Positions 25,767 to 35,321 of a stretch of DNA of 64,000 bases are shown piece after piece. The stretch spans positions 682,001-746,000 of the forward strand of contig NZ_JAUSUA010000001.1 of the NCBI RefSeq assembly GCF_030813245.1, given 5' to 3'. Under the pieces are notes generated by a model. The model ran no database searches. It saw nothing but the letters and a program-made list of their open reading frames with translations, and was not told the DNA's origin. Each line of letters opens with the position of its first letter. Position 1 is the first letter of the stretch. The stretch is from Alkalicoccobacillus murimartini. Lineage in GTDB: Bacteria > Bacillota > Bacilli > Bacillales > Bacillaceae_D. The translations under genes and the position numbers were made by a program.

Positions 25767-26681
25767 TCACTCTGAATGATTTCCATAACGCTTCGATTGA
25801 AGTCGTATGAGGTGGTTCATGTGCTCAAGACGAACTTCTTCAAGGTATTGGGTGTAGGTAATTAATGTTAATTCCATTTTTGAAAGTGATACAAATACAT
25901 TCTCTTTTTGTTCAAGCTGGTGTTTAAGAGAAAGACTGAGAAACATATTTAATAGTTTCGGGATATCTTCGCGTAACATTCGTCTAACCGTATGTCTTTG
26001 TTCAAAGTCAAGAAAATGAAAATCTTCTTGTAGCTTTTGCACATGCTGGATAATGCGAATTAATCGATTTTCAATCATAATGTCCACTGAAAAATGTTTA
26101 ACCGTCTCAACATAACGTTTACCTTCTTCAACTAAAAGCCTAATATCATCTGTGTAAGAAGCACTCAATTGCTTCTCTTGATTTGAAAGGAGCTCAAGAG
26201 AGGTTTTGACCTGCTTGCCACCATGAACGTACGCTTGATCAAGACGGTATAGCTGATAGAATACTCCGCGAAAGTTTGGAGAATCCTTTAAGCTCCGTAC
26301 ATGAGAGCGGCCATCCTTTAGAAAATGAATAGTTGCCTCTTTTAGTGCGGCCACACCATTTTCTTCTTTTACGTATTTTCGAAAGACTGTGATCGTAATT
26401 CGTTTATGAACAGGTGAGCTGGAGTTCTTAGAATCTAAGATTTGTAACCGAATCGATTTGTACTTAATCTTTAGTTTAATTGTCCATTCTTTCTGTTTAC
26501 GTCGCAAATTCCGTTTTTGATTGCGTCCGTCTGCTTTTTCAACTAGCTTCGAAAGAAAACGTTCTGTATCGGCAATCAATCGAGATGTTGTATCATCGCT
26601 GAGCAAGTGAGCGTCAATTGGTTTCTTATGAGACGGGGTTAGAAACCGAATGAATGCAGACTCTTGAATGGATTTAAGCAT
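25767..26681 (-). CDS. Helical protein downstream of telA, XpaC-like, 304 aa
   Basis: This is a highly charged, basic and nearly all-helical protein with no membrane segment. It is rich in Lys/Arg in residues 35-120 (RNQKRNLRRKQKEWTIKLKIKYK) and helical in the rest (RLIRIIQHVQKLQEDFHFLDFEQRHTVRRML). Position directly downstream of a telA homologue resembles the xpaC-yaaN pairing in bacilli, in which the partner is a 5-bromo-4-chloroindolyl phosphate hydrolysis protein. The sequence similarity I can see is only weak. GGAGG inside the open frame points to ATG 26681 rather than 26702. It lies 37 bases after the telA stop. Confidence 0.45.
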   Translation of the reverse strand: MLKSIQESAFIRFLTPSHKKPIDAHLLSDDTTSRLIADTERFLSKLVEKADGRNQKRNLRRKQKEWTIKLKIKYKSIRLQILDSKNSSSPVHKRITITVFRKYVKEENGVAALKEATIHFLKDGRSHVRSLKDSPNFRGVFYQLYRLDQAYVHGGKQVKTSLELLSNQEKQLSASYTDDIRLLVEEGKRYVETVKHFSVDIMIENRLIRIIQHVQKLQEDFHFLDFEQRHTVRRMLREDIPKLLNMFLSLSLKHQLEQKENVFVSLSKMELTLITYTQYLEEVRLEHMNHLIRLQSKRYGNHSE

Positions 26682-26718
26682 CACATATTCCTCCTTGTGC
26701 AAGTGCGATGAATGCTTT

Positions 26719-27732
26719 TTACTTGCCGATCAGTTTGGTTTTCATCTCTTTATTGAGCTCATCCATCTCTACAATAAATTGTTTGCCGCTTGTAACAATT
26801 CGTTCATTTGATTGCTCGGTTAGCTCAATGGCATCAAAAACATCCTGATAGGCTTTACGGAATGCTTCAAGTGCAATGGCTGGTTCTTCCAAGGTCTTAA
26901 GTGTTTGTTCAGTATTTTGTTTTAACAAAGCAGCATTCGATAAAAGCATAGATTCCGTTGCTTCATTGACATTCCGAACAGCTTTAATCACTTTTTGCTG
27001 GTTATTCAAAGCTAATTGAATCGACGCGGTTACGGTAATGATGTTTTTAGTCATGGTAATGGCATTAAAAATCGCTTCCTCAAGTTTTTCATTGTTCTCA
27101 ATAATGAGATCAACAGAAGCAAGAGACTGCTGAAGAACCATAACAGCTTGAGACATATTCTTTACACGAGTGACAATTTTCAATTGGCCTTTTTTTAATT
27201 CATTCGAGTTGTCTTTCCACTGCTCAGAGGTCATCTCCGCATCTAACAGTTCGTGCAATTCATTTCCATGTGAAATCTGTGTATTTAATTTATCAATACG
27301 TTCACGGGCGACTCCTTTTAATTGCACCAACATGACATTGTCTTCTTCAAGCTTATCTTTACCAGTTAAAAGTCCTTCTATAATATGATCTACTTGAGAC
27401 TCAACCGTTTGATATTTCTTCGCATATTGCTCAACTGGGTTACGACGTAAAACTTTATCTACCCACTTTTTCATTTGACCATCTTTTAAATAATCAGGCT
27501 CAAGCATAGAGACCATGTCTCGTAGTTCATGGAGCTGATTGGGAAGTGTATTAGAATTATCTCCCATCATCTCTCTTACAGGACGTTTTAAGGCTTCTAG
27601 AGACTCACCAGCTTCGCGTTGTTCTTCTTCACCCAATGTTTGTAGTGATTGAAGCAAGCTGTCAAGATCTTCATCTTGTTTGTATTTATTAATTGCTTCT
27701 GATGGTATAGATACAGATTGATTTTCACTCAT
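26719..27732 (-). CDS. TelA-family toxic anion resistance protein, 337 aa
   Basis: This is a long helical TelA/KlaA-type protein (PF05816), as in B. subtilis YaaN and YceH. Recognisable stretches are a short acidic N-terminal part with LDSLLQSLQTLGEEEQREAGESLEALKRPV and the helical core KVLRRNPVEQYAKKYQTVESQVDHIIEGL. The core continues through LVQLKGVARERIDKLNTQISHGNELHELL to QLALNNQQKVIKAVRNVNEATESMLLSNAALLK. TelA proteins are linked to tellurite, nisin and other envelope or anion stresses; the mechanism is unknown. It is the first gene of a two-gene reverse operon, divergent from gltA. GGAGG precedes ATG 27732. Confidence 0.88.
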   Translation of the reverse strand: MSENQSVSIPSEAINKYKQDEDLDSLLQSLQTLGEEEQREAGESLEALKRPVREMMGDNSNTLPNQLHELRDMVSMLEPDYLKDGQMKKWVDKVLRRNPVEQYAKKYQTVESQVDHIIEGLLTGKDKLEEDNVMLVQLKGVARERIDKLNTQISHGNELHELLDAEMTSEQWKDNSNELKKGQLKIVTRVKNMSQAVMVLQQSLASVDLIIENNEKLEEAIFNAITMTKNIITVTASIQLALNNQQKVIKAVRNVNEATESMLLSNAALLKQNTEQTLKTLEEPAIALEAFRKAYQDVFDAIELTEQSNERIVTSGKQFIVEMDELNKEMKTKLIGK

Positions 27733-28187
27733 ATAATAACCTCCAATAGTAAGATGGCTGAATTGTTTTATTTGTTTTATATACGATGGATGTAGAAAAA
27801 TGTTTCAACAAACATCTTTCTTAATCGACTTACTATTATTATGAAGGAATAGCTGTTGCTTTACAATCATTCTGCAGGCGGAGACTATTATAAAAGCAAA
27901 TTAAGGGATATGACTACACGAAATAGGTTTAATTTGATAAAATGATCATTAATCTTGCTCAAGGAGATTAAATGTAGCAGACCTGTAGAAAGAATAAAGC
28001 TTGTTGAAAGTGAATGATTTTTATATAATGATGATTATTGTTCGTGTATGGACAATTGTCTCCTTGGTAGAAACAGAAAGAATAAGATGAATTTTAATGC
28101 AAGTAAGTAGATTTTTATGCAAGGTTATTATAGGTGTTTAAAAGATTCATATAGATCATACCAATGCTAAAACGTTAGAACAGACGG
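27733..28187. other. Long AT-rich spacer between telA and gltA
   Basis: About 450 bases upstream of the gltA promoter elements hold no ORF with a ribosome binding site that I can support, no terminator and no recognisable RNA gene. In B. subtilis the divergent gltC regulator occupies this side of gltA; here telA is divergent instead. The stretch may hold the telA promoter and further gltA control sites. Confidence 0.5.
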
Positions 28188-28212
28188 ATACAAGAATTTA
28201 TTAATCTTGTAT
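28188..28212. promoter_or_regulatory. Inverted repeat just upstream of the gltA -35
   Basis: ATACAAGA and TCTTGTAT are perfect eight-base arms around a nine-base AT-rich centre. The repeat ends four bases before the -35 element, the usual place for an activator such as a LysR-type protein. The protein that binds is not known. Confidence 0.45.
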
Positions 28213-28216
28213 GAGT

Positions 28217-28268
28217 TTGCCGAAATGTCAGAAAAATGATAGGATACATGTATATTAACTCGAGTTAA
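28217..28268 (+). promoter_or_regulatory. gltA promoter with a palindrome at the start site
   Basis: TTGCCG at 28217-28222 is followed after 17 bases by TAGGAT at 28240-28245. The predicted start of transcription near 28252 falls next to or inside a perfect 14-base palindrome, TTAACTCGAGTTAA, at 28255-28268. That position suits a repressor operator. Confidence 0.5.
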
Positions 28269-28315
28269 ATTGGGGAGAGTTGATGACATAACTTTTTGGA
28301 GAGAGGTGGGTGCCT

Positions 28316-31300
28316 ATGCGGAATGCAGGATATCCGAAGAAACAAGGGCTATATGACCCGCAATTTGAACATGATAATTGTGGTATTGGCTTTTTGGCGC
28401 ACATGAAAGGAAAGAAGTCTCATCAGATCATTACGGATGCACTTCATGTTTTACGTAACCTCGAGCATCGTGGAGGTCAAGGTGATGAAGTGAATACTGG
28501 TGATGGAGCAGGAATTTTACTTCAAATTCCACATCGTTTCTTTAAAGTAGCTACTGAAGCGGACATGCAGCTTCCAAATGCAGGTAATTATGGAGTTGGT
28601 ATGTTATTTTTGCCTCAAGATAAAAAGAAACGAGGCACCTGTATCTCTCGTGTTAATGAGATCGCTAAAGAACAATCACTCGAAGTTCTTGGTTGGAGAA
28701 AAGTACCGACAAACTATAAAATGCTCGGTAATGCAGCCAGACTTTCTATGCCAGAAATCCAACAAATATTTGTTAAACGACCAGATAATGTAACGGAAGA
28801 GCTGGCGTTTGAACGTAAGCTATATTCCCTTAGAAAACGTGCAGAGAATGAACTTACTTCACTTGTTTCTGATGATGAATCGTTTTACTTTGCAAGTCTC
28901 TCAAGCAGAACGATTGTTTATAAAGGGATGTTAACAACAGAACAAGTGGGGCAGTTCTATCTCGATATAGAAGATCCATTGTTTGAATCAGCTATTGCCC
29001 TTGTGCATTCACGATTCAGCACAAATACATTCCCAAGCTGGGAACGAGCGCATCCAAACAGGTATATGATTCATAATGGTGAAATTAATACGGTTCGCGG
29101 GAATGTTAATTGGATGCATGCGCGTGAAGCGAAGTTTGCAACGAACCTTTATGGAGACTCATTTGATGAGTTAAAACCGATTATTGATAAAGAGGGTAGC
29201 GACTCATCCATGTTTGATAATGCTCTTGAATTTTTGTCGCTATCTGGCCGATCACTTGCTCATTCAGCGATGATGATGATTCCTGAGCCGTGGCAAAATG
29301 ACACCGAAATGTCTGCTAAAAAGAAAGCATTTTATCAATACCACAGCACGCTTATGGAGCCGTGGGATGGACCAACTTCAATTGTTTTTACGGATGGACG
29401 CCAAATCGGTGCTTGTCTTGACCGAAATGGACTACGCCCGTCGCGTTATTATGTAACAAAAGATGATTATATTATTTTATCGTCTGAAGTTGGCGTTGTT
29501 GATATAAAACCTGAGAATGTTCTTTATAAAGAGCGACTTCACCCAGGTCAATTGCTTTTGGTTGACACAGAACGTGGTTGTATCATTCCAGATGAAGAAA
29601 TTAAGGAACAAATTATAAATGAACAACCTTACGAAGACTGGATAAAAGAACAGTATGTGCAATTAGAAGATATGCTTGAAAGCTCAGAAGTGCAGCAAAC
29701 AGATTTTACGAAGGCGAGAGCTAGACAGCAAGCGTTTGGTTATACCTATGAAGAGTTATCAAAGGTTATTCTCCCTATGGCTAAGGATGCGATTGATCCA
29801 GTTAGTTCGATGGGATACGATTCTCCATTAGCTGTATTATCAAAAAGGCCACAGCTTTTATATAGTTATTTCAAACAGCTTTTTGCTCAAGTAACTAATC
29901 CACCTATTGATGCGATTCGTGAAGAAATCGTCACAGCTTTAGGTACAACGATTGGTGCTGAGGGCAATTTGATTGAGCCGAATGCTTCAAGTGCTCGTCA
30001 CATTCATTTACCAATGCCTATTCTTAATAATGAAGAATTAGCAAAACTACGCCATAATAAATTAGACGGTTTTAAAGCAGCTGTTCTACCAATTTTATTT
30101 ACTGCAGATAATAAAGCAGGTAGTTTGGAAAGAGCAATGCAAGAGTTGTTTGATCATGCGGATCAAGCGATACAAGAGGGCCACACGTTATTAATTTTAA
30201 GTGATCGAGATATGAACACGGACCAAGCGGCAATTCCTGCCCTTTTGGCAGTGGCTGGTCTTCATCATGAATTAATTCGTAAAGGTACTCGGACAGATGT
30301 TAGTATTCTCCTTGAATCAGGCGAACCTCGTGAGGTGCACCATCATGCAGTCTTACTTGGCTACGGTGCAGAAGCGATTAACCCGTACTTAGTGTTTGAT
30401 TCTATTGATGAGATGATTCAAGATGGACTTATGGACTCTGTCTCCTATATTGAAGCGGTTAGTCGTTATATTAAGACAGCTTCTAAAGCGGTTATGAAAG
30501 TCCTTTCAAAAATGGGTATATCTACGATCCAAAGTTATCGTGGAGCTCAAATTTTTGAGGCAGTAGGTATTTCAACAGAAGTCATAGATACGTATTTCAC
30601 TTGGACGACTTCAAGAATTGGTGGTTTGACGCTTGATTTGATTGCTGAGGAAGTATTGGCTCGTCATAGCAAAGCCTATACAACAGCTGAAGGTCGAGAT
30701 GATACGTTAGAGCCTGGTGACGACCTACAATGGAGAAGAAATGGGGAGCCACATCAATATAATCCTCATTCTATTCATATGCTTCAGAATGCCTGTCGTC
30801 ATAATAAATATGATCTTTTCAAAACGTATTCTGCATCAATAAATGAACAAACAGAGCAGCAAACAACATTGCGTGGATTATTCACATTTAAAATGTCAGA
30901 TCGACCTATTCCTGTTCATGCCGTTGAACCAGTTGAGGATGTTGTCAAACGATTCCGCACAGGTGCGATGTCATTTGGTTCTATTTCAGCTGAGGCACAT
31001 GAAACACTTGCCATTGCCATGAACCGTTTAGGTGGAAAAAGTAATACAGGAGAAGGTGGGGAAGACCCTGATCGCTTCACTCCTGATGAAAATGGAGACT
31101 TACGTAGAAGCTCTATTAAACAAGTGGCTTCTGGTAGATTTGGTGTAACGAGTCATTATTTAGTGAACGCAGACGAAATTCAAATTAAAGTGGCTCAAGG
31201 AGCGAAACCTGGAGAAGGTGGACAGTTACCTGGGAATAAAGTATATCCATGGGTAGCAGAAGTTCGTGGTTCGACACCTGGTGTTGGGTTAATTTCACCA

Positions 31301-32908
31301 CCACCACACCATGATATCTACTCTATTGAGGATTTAGCTGAACTCATCCATGATTTAAAGAATGCTAATCCAAAAGCTAAAGTTAGCGTCAAGCTTGTAG
31401 CTGGAACAGGTGTTGGAACCATAGCAGCTGGAGTGGCGAAAGGCCGTGCTGACGGGATTATTATTAGTGGGTACGATGGTGGTACTGGTGCAGCGGCTAG
31501 AACTAGTCTGAAACATACTGGACTTCCTTGGGAAATGGGCCTTGCTGAAACTCACCAGACACTTGTTTTGAACAATCTGAGAGATCGAGTGACGATTGAG
31601 ACAGATGGTAAGCTTATGACAGGTAAGGACGTCATCGTAGCTGCCCTTTTAGGAGCAGAAGAGTATGCATTTTCAACTGCACCGCTTGTTGTTTTAGGCT
31701 GTATCGTTATGAGGGTTTGTCATTTGGATACATGTCCAGTTGGTATTGCGACACAAAATCCAGAATTACGTAAAAAATATATGGGGCAACCTGAACACGT
31801 AGAAACCTTTATGCGTTTTATAGCTGAAGAGATGCGTGAAATCATGGCTGAACTTGGGATTACAACGTTAGATGAGTTGATCGGCCGCGCTGATCTACTT
31901 AAGGTAAGAGAAGGCGTTGAGAATAAAAAGGTTCAGAATCTTGATCTATCAAATCTTTTGTATCAACCGGATCCTGCTGACCATAAGAAGAATTATAAGA
32001 CGAAGGAACAGGATCATCAGTTAGAGCTATCTTTAGATATGCGCGAACTGTTAGAACCGAGTCTTCCTGCAATTAATGAAGGTAAACCTGTTCAGATCCA
32101 GGCTAATGTAAAAAATGTGGACCGAGTGATTGGAACCATTATTGGAAGCAAAATCACAGAGAAATACGGTAAACAAGGTCTTCCTGATGATACGATTCAG
32201 ATTGATCTAAAAGGATCTGCAGGACAAAGTATGGGGGCTTTCCTTCCACGAGGGATGACAATCTCATTAGAGGGAGATGCCAACGACTATACAGGTAAGG
32301 GTCTTTCTGGAGGTAAGTTAGCTATTTTCCCACCGAAAGAAAGTACGTACGTAGCAGAGAACAGTATTATTGTTGGTAATACTTCCTTCTACGGAGCGAC
32401 TTCTGGAGAGGCGTATATTCGAGGCATTGCCGGAGAACGGTTTGCCGTTCGAAACTCTGGTGCCAAAGTAGTAGTAGAAGGCGTGGGTGACCATGGTCTT
32501 GAATATATGACAGGTGGAATTGTTGTAAATATCGGTGCGTTCGGTCGAAACTTTGCCGCAGGAATGTCCGGTGGAGTCGCTTATGTTTTTGATGAAAAAG
32601 GATTGTTCCATAAGCGTTGTAATACTGAAATGGTCTTGCTTGAGGAGCTAGTTGAAGCTGAAGATCAGACACAATTAAAACAGCTATTAGAAGAACATGT
32701 TCGTCTCACTGATAGTGCTCAAGCTAAACGCATCCTTGATCAATGGGAAGAGTACCTTTCACTATTTGTAAAAGTAATACCTAAGGATTACAAACGTATG
32801 CTTGCAGCCATTGAACGAGTGAAACAAGATGGTGTTCCAGAGAACGAAGCGATCATGCTAGCTTTCCAGGAAAACAAAAGTGATAAGTCAAGAGTGGGTG
32901 GAAAATAA
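28316..32908 (+). CDS. gltA: Glutamate synthase, large subunit, 1530 aa
   Basis: This large subunit releases ammonia from glutamine and makes glutamate from 2-oxoglutarate. The class II glutaminase begins after a 21-residue propeptide; Cys22 in HDNCGIGF is the nucleophile after cleavage. The central region is followed by the FMN-binding synthase domain (IIISGYDGGTGAAARTSLKHTGLPWEMGLAETHQTL). The 3Fe-4S cysteines are in CIVMRVCHLDTCPVG. The C-terminal Gly-rich beta-helix domain (GSAGQSMGAFLPRGM) completes it. ATG 28316 is favoured over GTG 28310 because of AGAGGTGG six bases before it. It is followed by the small subunit. Confidence 0.97.
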   Translation: MRNAGYPKKQGLYDPQFEHDNCGIGFLAHMKGKKSHQIITDALHVLRNLEHRGGQGDEVNTGDGAGILLQIPHRFFKVATEADMQLPNAGNYGVGMLFLPQDKKKRGTCISRVNEIAKEQSLEVLGWRKVPTNYKMLGNAARLSMPEIQQIFVKRPDNVTEELAFERKLYSLRKRAENELTSLVSDDESFYFASLSSRTIVYKGMLTTEQVGQFYLDIEDPLFESAIALVHSRFSTNTFPSWERAHPNRYMIHNGEINTVRGNVNWMHAREAKFATNLYGDSFDELKPIIDKEGSDSSMFDNALEFLSLSGRSLAHSAMMMIPEPWQNDTEMSAKKKAFYQYHSTLMEPWDGPTSIVFTDGRQIGACLDRNGLRPSRYYVTKDDYIILSSEVGVVDIKPENVLYKERLHPGQLLLVDTERGCIIPDEEIKEQIINEQPYEDWIKEQYVQLEDMLESSEVQQTDFTKARARQQAFGYTYEELSKVILPMAKDAIDPVSSMGYDSPLAVLSKRPQLLYSYFKQLFAQVTNPPIDAIREEIVTALGTTIGAEGNLIEPNASSARHIHLPMPILNNEELAKLRHNKLDGFKAAVLPILFTADNKAGSLERAMQELFDHADQAIQEGHTLLILSDRDMNTDQAAIPALLAVAGLHHELIRKGTRTDVSILLESGEPREVHHHAVLLGYGAEAINPYLVFDSIDEMIQDGLMDSVSYIEAVSRYIKTASKAVMKVLSKMGISTIQSYRGAQIFEAVGISTEVIDTYFTWTTSRIGGLTLDLIAEEVLARHSKAYTTAEGRDDTLEPGDDLQWRRNGEPHQYNPHSIHMLQNACRHNKYDLFKTYSASINEQTEQQTTLRGLFTFKMSDRPIPVHAVEPVEDVVKRFRTGAMSFGSISAEAHETLAIAMNRLGGKSNTGEGGEDPDRFTPDENGDLRRSSIKQVASGRFGVTSHYLVNADEIQIKVAQGAKPGEGGQLPGNKVYPWVAEVRGSTPGVGLISPPPHHDIYSIEDLAELIHDLKNANPKAKVSVKLVAGTGVGTIAAGVAKGRADGIIISGYDGGTGAAARTSLKHTGLPWEMGLAETHQTLVLNNLRDRVTIETDGKLMTGKDVIVAALLGAEEYAFSTAPLVVLGCIVMRVCHLDTCPVGIATQNPELRKKYMGQPEHVETFMRFIAEEMREIMAELGITTLDELIGRADLLKVREGVENKKVQNLDLSNLLYQPDPADHKKNYKTKEQDHQLELSLDMRELLEPSLPAINEGKPVQIQANVKNVDRVIGTIIGSKITEKYGKQGLPDDTIQIDLKGSAGQSMGAFLPRGMTISLEGDANDYTGKGLSGGKLAIFPPKESTYVAENSIIVGNTSFYGATSGEAYIRGIAGERFAVRNSGAKVVVEGVGDHGLEYMTGGIVVNIGAFGRNFAAGMSGGVAYVFDEKGLFHKRCNTEMVLLEELVEAEDQTQLKQLLEEHVRLTDSAQAKRILDQWEEYLSLFVKVIPKDYKRMLAAIERVKQDGVPENEAIMLAFQENKSDKSRVGGK

Positions 32909-32913
32909 GCAAT

Positions 32914-32940
32914 GGGGCGCTTGATGCGTCCCCTTTTGTT
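32914..32940 (+). terminator. Weak hairpin between gltA and gltB
   Basis: GGGGCGC pairs with GCG(T)CCCC with one bulged base around TTGAT, followed by TTTTGTT. It looks like a leaky terminator or mRNA-stability element inside the operon. Confidence 0.5.
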
Positions 32941-32981
32941 AAATAAATTGTGATATTTAATGGGATTTGGAGTTGAGAGTG

Positions 32982-34469
32982 ATGGGGAAGCCAACTGGTT
33001 TCATAGAGTATAAAAGAGAGAATCCTACAAAAAAAGACCCTTTTCAGCGGACAAAAAACTGGAAAGAATTCTCGATCATTACACCTGATCCGGTTCTTCG
33101 TGAACAAGCTTCAAGATGTATGGATTGCGGGGTTCCTTTTTGTCAGGCGGGTACTTCAATGGTAGGGTCTGGTGAGATTGGTTGTCCAGTCTATAATTTA
33201 ATTCCAGAATGGAATGATTTAGTTTACCGTGGGAAGTGGAAAGAAGCATTAGACAGACTTCACAAAACAAATAACTTTCCAGAGTTCACAGGAAGAGTCT
33301 GTCCTGCACCTTGTGAAGGATCCTGTACGGTTGCAATAAGTGATGATGCTGTCACGATTAAAAATATTGAATATAGCATTGTGGAAAAAGGTTTTGAAGA
33401 AGGTTGGATTATTCCTGAACCACCGGCAAAACGCACAGGTAAACGTGTAGCTGTAGTCGGATCGGGTCCTGCAGGCCTTTCTGCTGCTGCCCAATTAAAT
33501 AAAGCAGGTCACTTAGTGACTGTTTTTGAAAGAGAAGACCGAATTGGTGGGTTGCTGACGTATGGTATTCCAGACGTAAAGCTAGCAAACCATATTGTTG
33601 AACGTAGAGTCGATATCCTTAAAAAAGAAGGGATCGAATTCAAAACGAACATCGAAATCGGTAAAGATCTGACAACTAAAGAAATGGAAGCACAATTTGA
33701 CGCGACCATTCTCTGTACGGGAGCAACAAAGCCGAGAAATGTAGAATTAGAAGGTCGAAATCTAAGTGGTATCGAATTCGCAATGGATTTCTTAACAAGT
33801 AATACAAAAAGTCTTCTAGATTCTAATCTTGAGGATGGAAACTATATTTCTGCTAAAGACAAGCATGTGATTGTTATTGGTGGTGGAGACACAGGAGCGG
33901 ATTGTATTACAACGTCTGTTCGCCATGGTGCAAAGTCAATTACTCAATTTGATATAAATAAAATCAAATCTGAGGTTCGCTCAAATGATAATCAGTGGCC
34001 GATGTTTCCTGTTATTCATCAAAGCGAAGATGCTCATAAAGAAGCGAAAGCAGTGTATGGTGAAGATCCAAGAGCCTATCAAGTGAACACAACAAAATTT
34101 GAAGGTGACGAACAGGGTCACGTTCGCAAACTGCATACCATTTCAGTAAAAACAACAATAGATGAAAATGGAGTAAAAACCAGACATCCGATTGATGGAA
34201 CTGAACAAGAATGGAAAGCAGATTTGATTTTGTTGGCTGTAGGATTTACGGGGCCAGAAGAAGAGATTATCAAATCTATGAAACTAAAAACAACAAAACG
34301 TTCAAACATAGAGGCAGAATATGGTCGCTATGAAACAAGTAAAAAAGGTGTTTTCGCGGCTGGTGATAATCGTCGTGGACAAAGTTTGGTTGTATGGGCT
34401 ATTCACGAAGGAAGAGAAGCAGCCAGAGAGTGCGATCGCTATTTAATGGGGGCATCTAATCTTCCGTAA
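32982..34469 (+). CDS. gltB: Glutamate synthase, small subunit, 495 aa
   Basis: The small subunit takes electrons from NADPH through FAD and two 4Fe-4S clusters to the large subunit. The N-terminal MGKPTGFIEYKRENP is the standard start. The cluster cysteines are in CMDCGVPFCQ, GCP and CPAPCEGSC. The FAD fold is VAVVGSGPAGLSAA and the NADPH fold is VIVIGGGDTGADC. The C-terminal AAGDNRRGQSLVVWAIHEGREAA closes the FAD site. The frame opens at TTG 32967, but GGAG nine bases before ATG 32982 fixes the start. Confidence 0.96.
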   Translation: MGKPTGFIEYKRENPTKKDPFQRTKNWKEFSIITPDPVLREQASRCMDCGVPFCQAGTSMVGSGEIGCPVYNLIPEWNDLVYRGKWKEALDRLHKTNNFPEFTGRVCPAPCEGSCTVAISDDAVTIKNIEYSIVEKGFEEGWIIPEPPAKRTGKRVAVVGSGPAGLSAAAQLNKAGHLVTVFEREDRIGGLLTYGIPDVKLANHIVERRVDILKKEGIEFKTNIEIGKDLTTKEMEAQFDATILCTGATKPRNVELEGRNLSGIEFAMDFLTSNTKSLLDSNLEDGNYISAKDKHVIVIGGGDTGADCITTSVRHGAKSITQFDINKIKSEVRSNDNQWPMFPVIHQSEDAHKEAKAVYGEDPRAYQVNTTKFEGDEQGHVRKLHTISVKTTIDENGVKTRHPIDGTEQEWKADLILLAVGFTGPEEEIIKSMKLKTTKRSNIEAEYGRYETSKKGVFAAGDNRRGQSLVVWAIHEGREAARECDRYLMGASNLP

Positions 34470-34513
34470 TGTGTACATGTTTGTGATGGTATAAAGATAA
34501 GGGAGGGGATTGT

Positions 34514-35164
34514 GTGCTGAGTTGGGTTAAGCAATTTGTTCTTGTAGCATCTGCTTTAATGACATTAGGGCTTTCAGAGTTTGTAGAACCAGCTCATGCA
34601 CTTTCTCCATTCTCGTCTGATAAAAGTAGCGATGAGCCAAATGACGTAAAATCATTTGTCTACAAAATAAGCGAACGAGATTATGAGTTATTTCACGCTG
34701 TCCTGCCATCTAGAGTAAACCAATATATTCATCGTGATGATGAATATACACGAGTGTTAGCTAAATACTTTGTTGAGCAGGCGAAAACACAAAGTTATCT
34801 CAAATTTGGGTCATCCATTGAACGGCGTATTGCTCCTGCTTTTGAAGGCACGGTATTACGCTCGTTAGAAGAAGCGATCACAAAAGAAGTGACAAATCTT
34901 TCTGTTTTGGAGCAACAGCAATTACAAATAACTGAACATCCTACAGCTGGTCGTGGCGAAAAAATTCTTCATGTATTTTCTCAGGATACAGGCGAGGATG
35001 TCATTCGCTTCCATGTTCGACGAGATCAGCCACCTAAACAGGGTCATTGGTTTAATTTTCATTATCACGTGGCGGCAGATAATTATGAGCACCACTATCC
35101 TTTAGCCTCTATCTATTGGGGGAAAGATGTCCCTCCAATGTGGAAGGCAACATCATTAGCATAA
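34514..35164 (+). CDS. ypjP: YpjP-like exported protein, 216 aa
   Basis: GTG 34514 follows GGGAGGGG. A signal peptide or anchor covers residues 1-29 (WVKQFVLVASALMTLGLSEFVEPAHA). The mature part ends with the YpjP signature: SYLKFGSSIERRIAPAFE, HPTAGRGEKILHVFSQDTGEDVIRFHVRRDQPPKQGHWFNFHYHVAADNYEHHYPLASIYWGKDVPPMW. The function is unknown; the His-rich closing part could bind metal. It stands alone after gltB and before a strong terminator. Confidence 0.8.
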   Translation: MLSWVKQFVLVASALMTLGLSEFVEPAHALSPFSSDKSSDEPNDVKSFVYKISERDYELFHAVLPSRVNQYIHRDDEYTRVLAKYFVEQAKTQSYLKFGSSIERRIAPAFEGTVLRSLEEAITKEVTNLSVLEQQQLQITEHPTAGRGEKILHVFSQDTGEDVIRFHVRRDQPPKQGHWFNFHYHVAADNYEHHYPLASIYWGKDVPPMWKATSLA

Positions 35165-35225
35165 AAACAGTTCTATGCTCCTTCTGTCAACTCAATACAG
35201 AAGAGCGGGACTGTTTTCTTTTTTG
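35163..35225 (+). terminator. Terminator after ypjP
   Basis: A long imperfect stem joins AAAACAGT...CTTCTGT with ACAGAAG...ACTGTTTT and ends in CTTTTTT. Confidence 0.8.
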
Positions 35226-35283
35226 GATGTACAATCTGTTCAATCTTTAGTCAAAAAAAATCAATGTTTTTTCCCACTTCATT

Positions 35284-35292
35284 TGGTACGAT
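35284..35292 (+). promoter_or_regulatory. Extended -10 promoter before the 89-aa membrane protein
   Basis: TGGTACGAT is an extended -10 (TG-N-TACGAT) about 30 bases before the start codon at 35322. It probably also serves kapB. Confidence 0.45.
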
Positions 35293-35321
35293 AAAGAGAG
35301 TAGCTTTATGGAGGGATTAGG

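Noticed and set aside
32318-32672. Two reverse ORFs near the end of gltA
   Set aside because: They are antisense to the conserved C-terminal domain of gltA and lack start signals.
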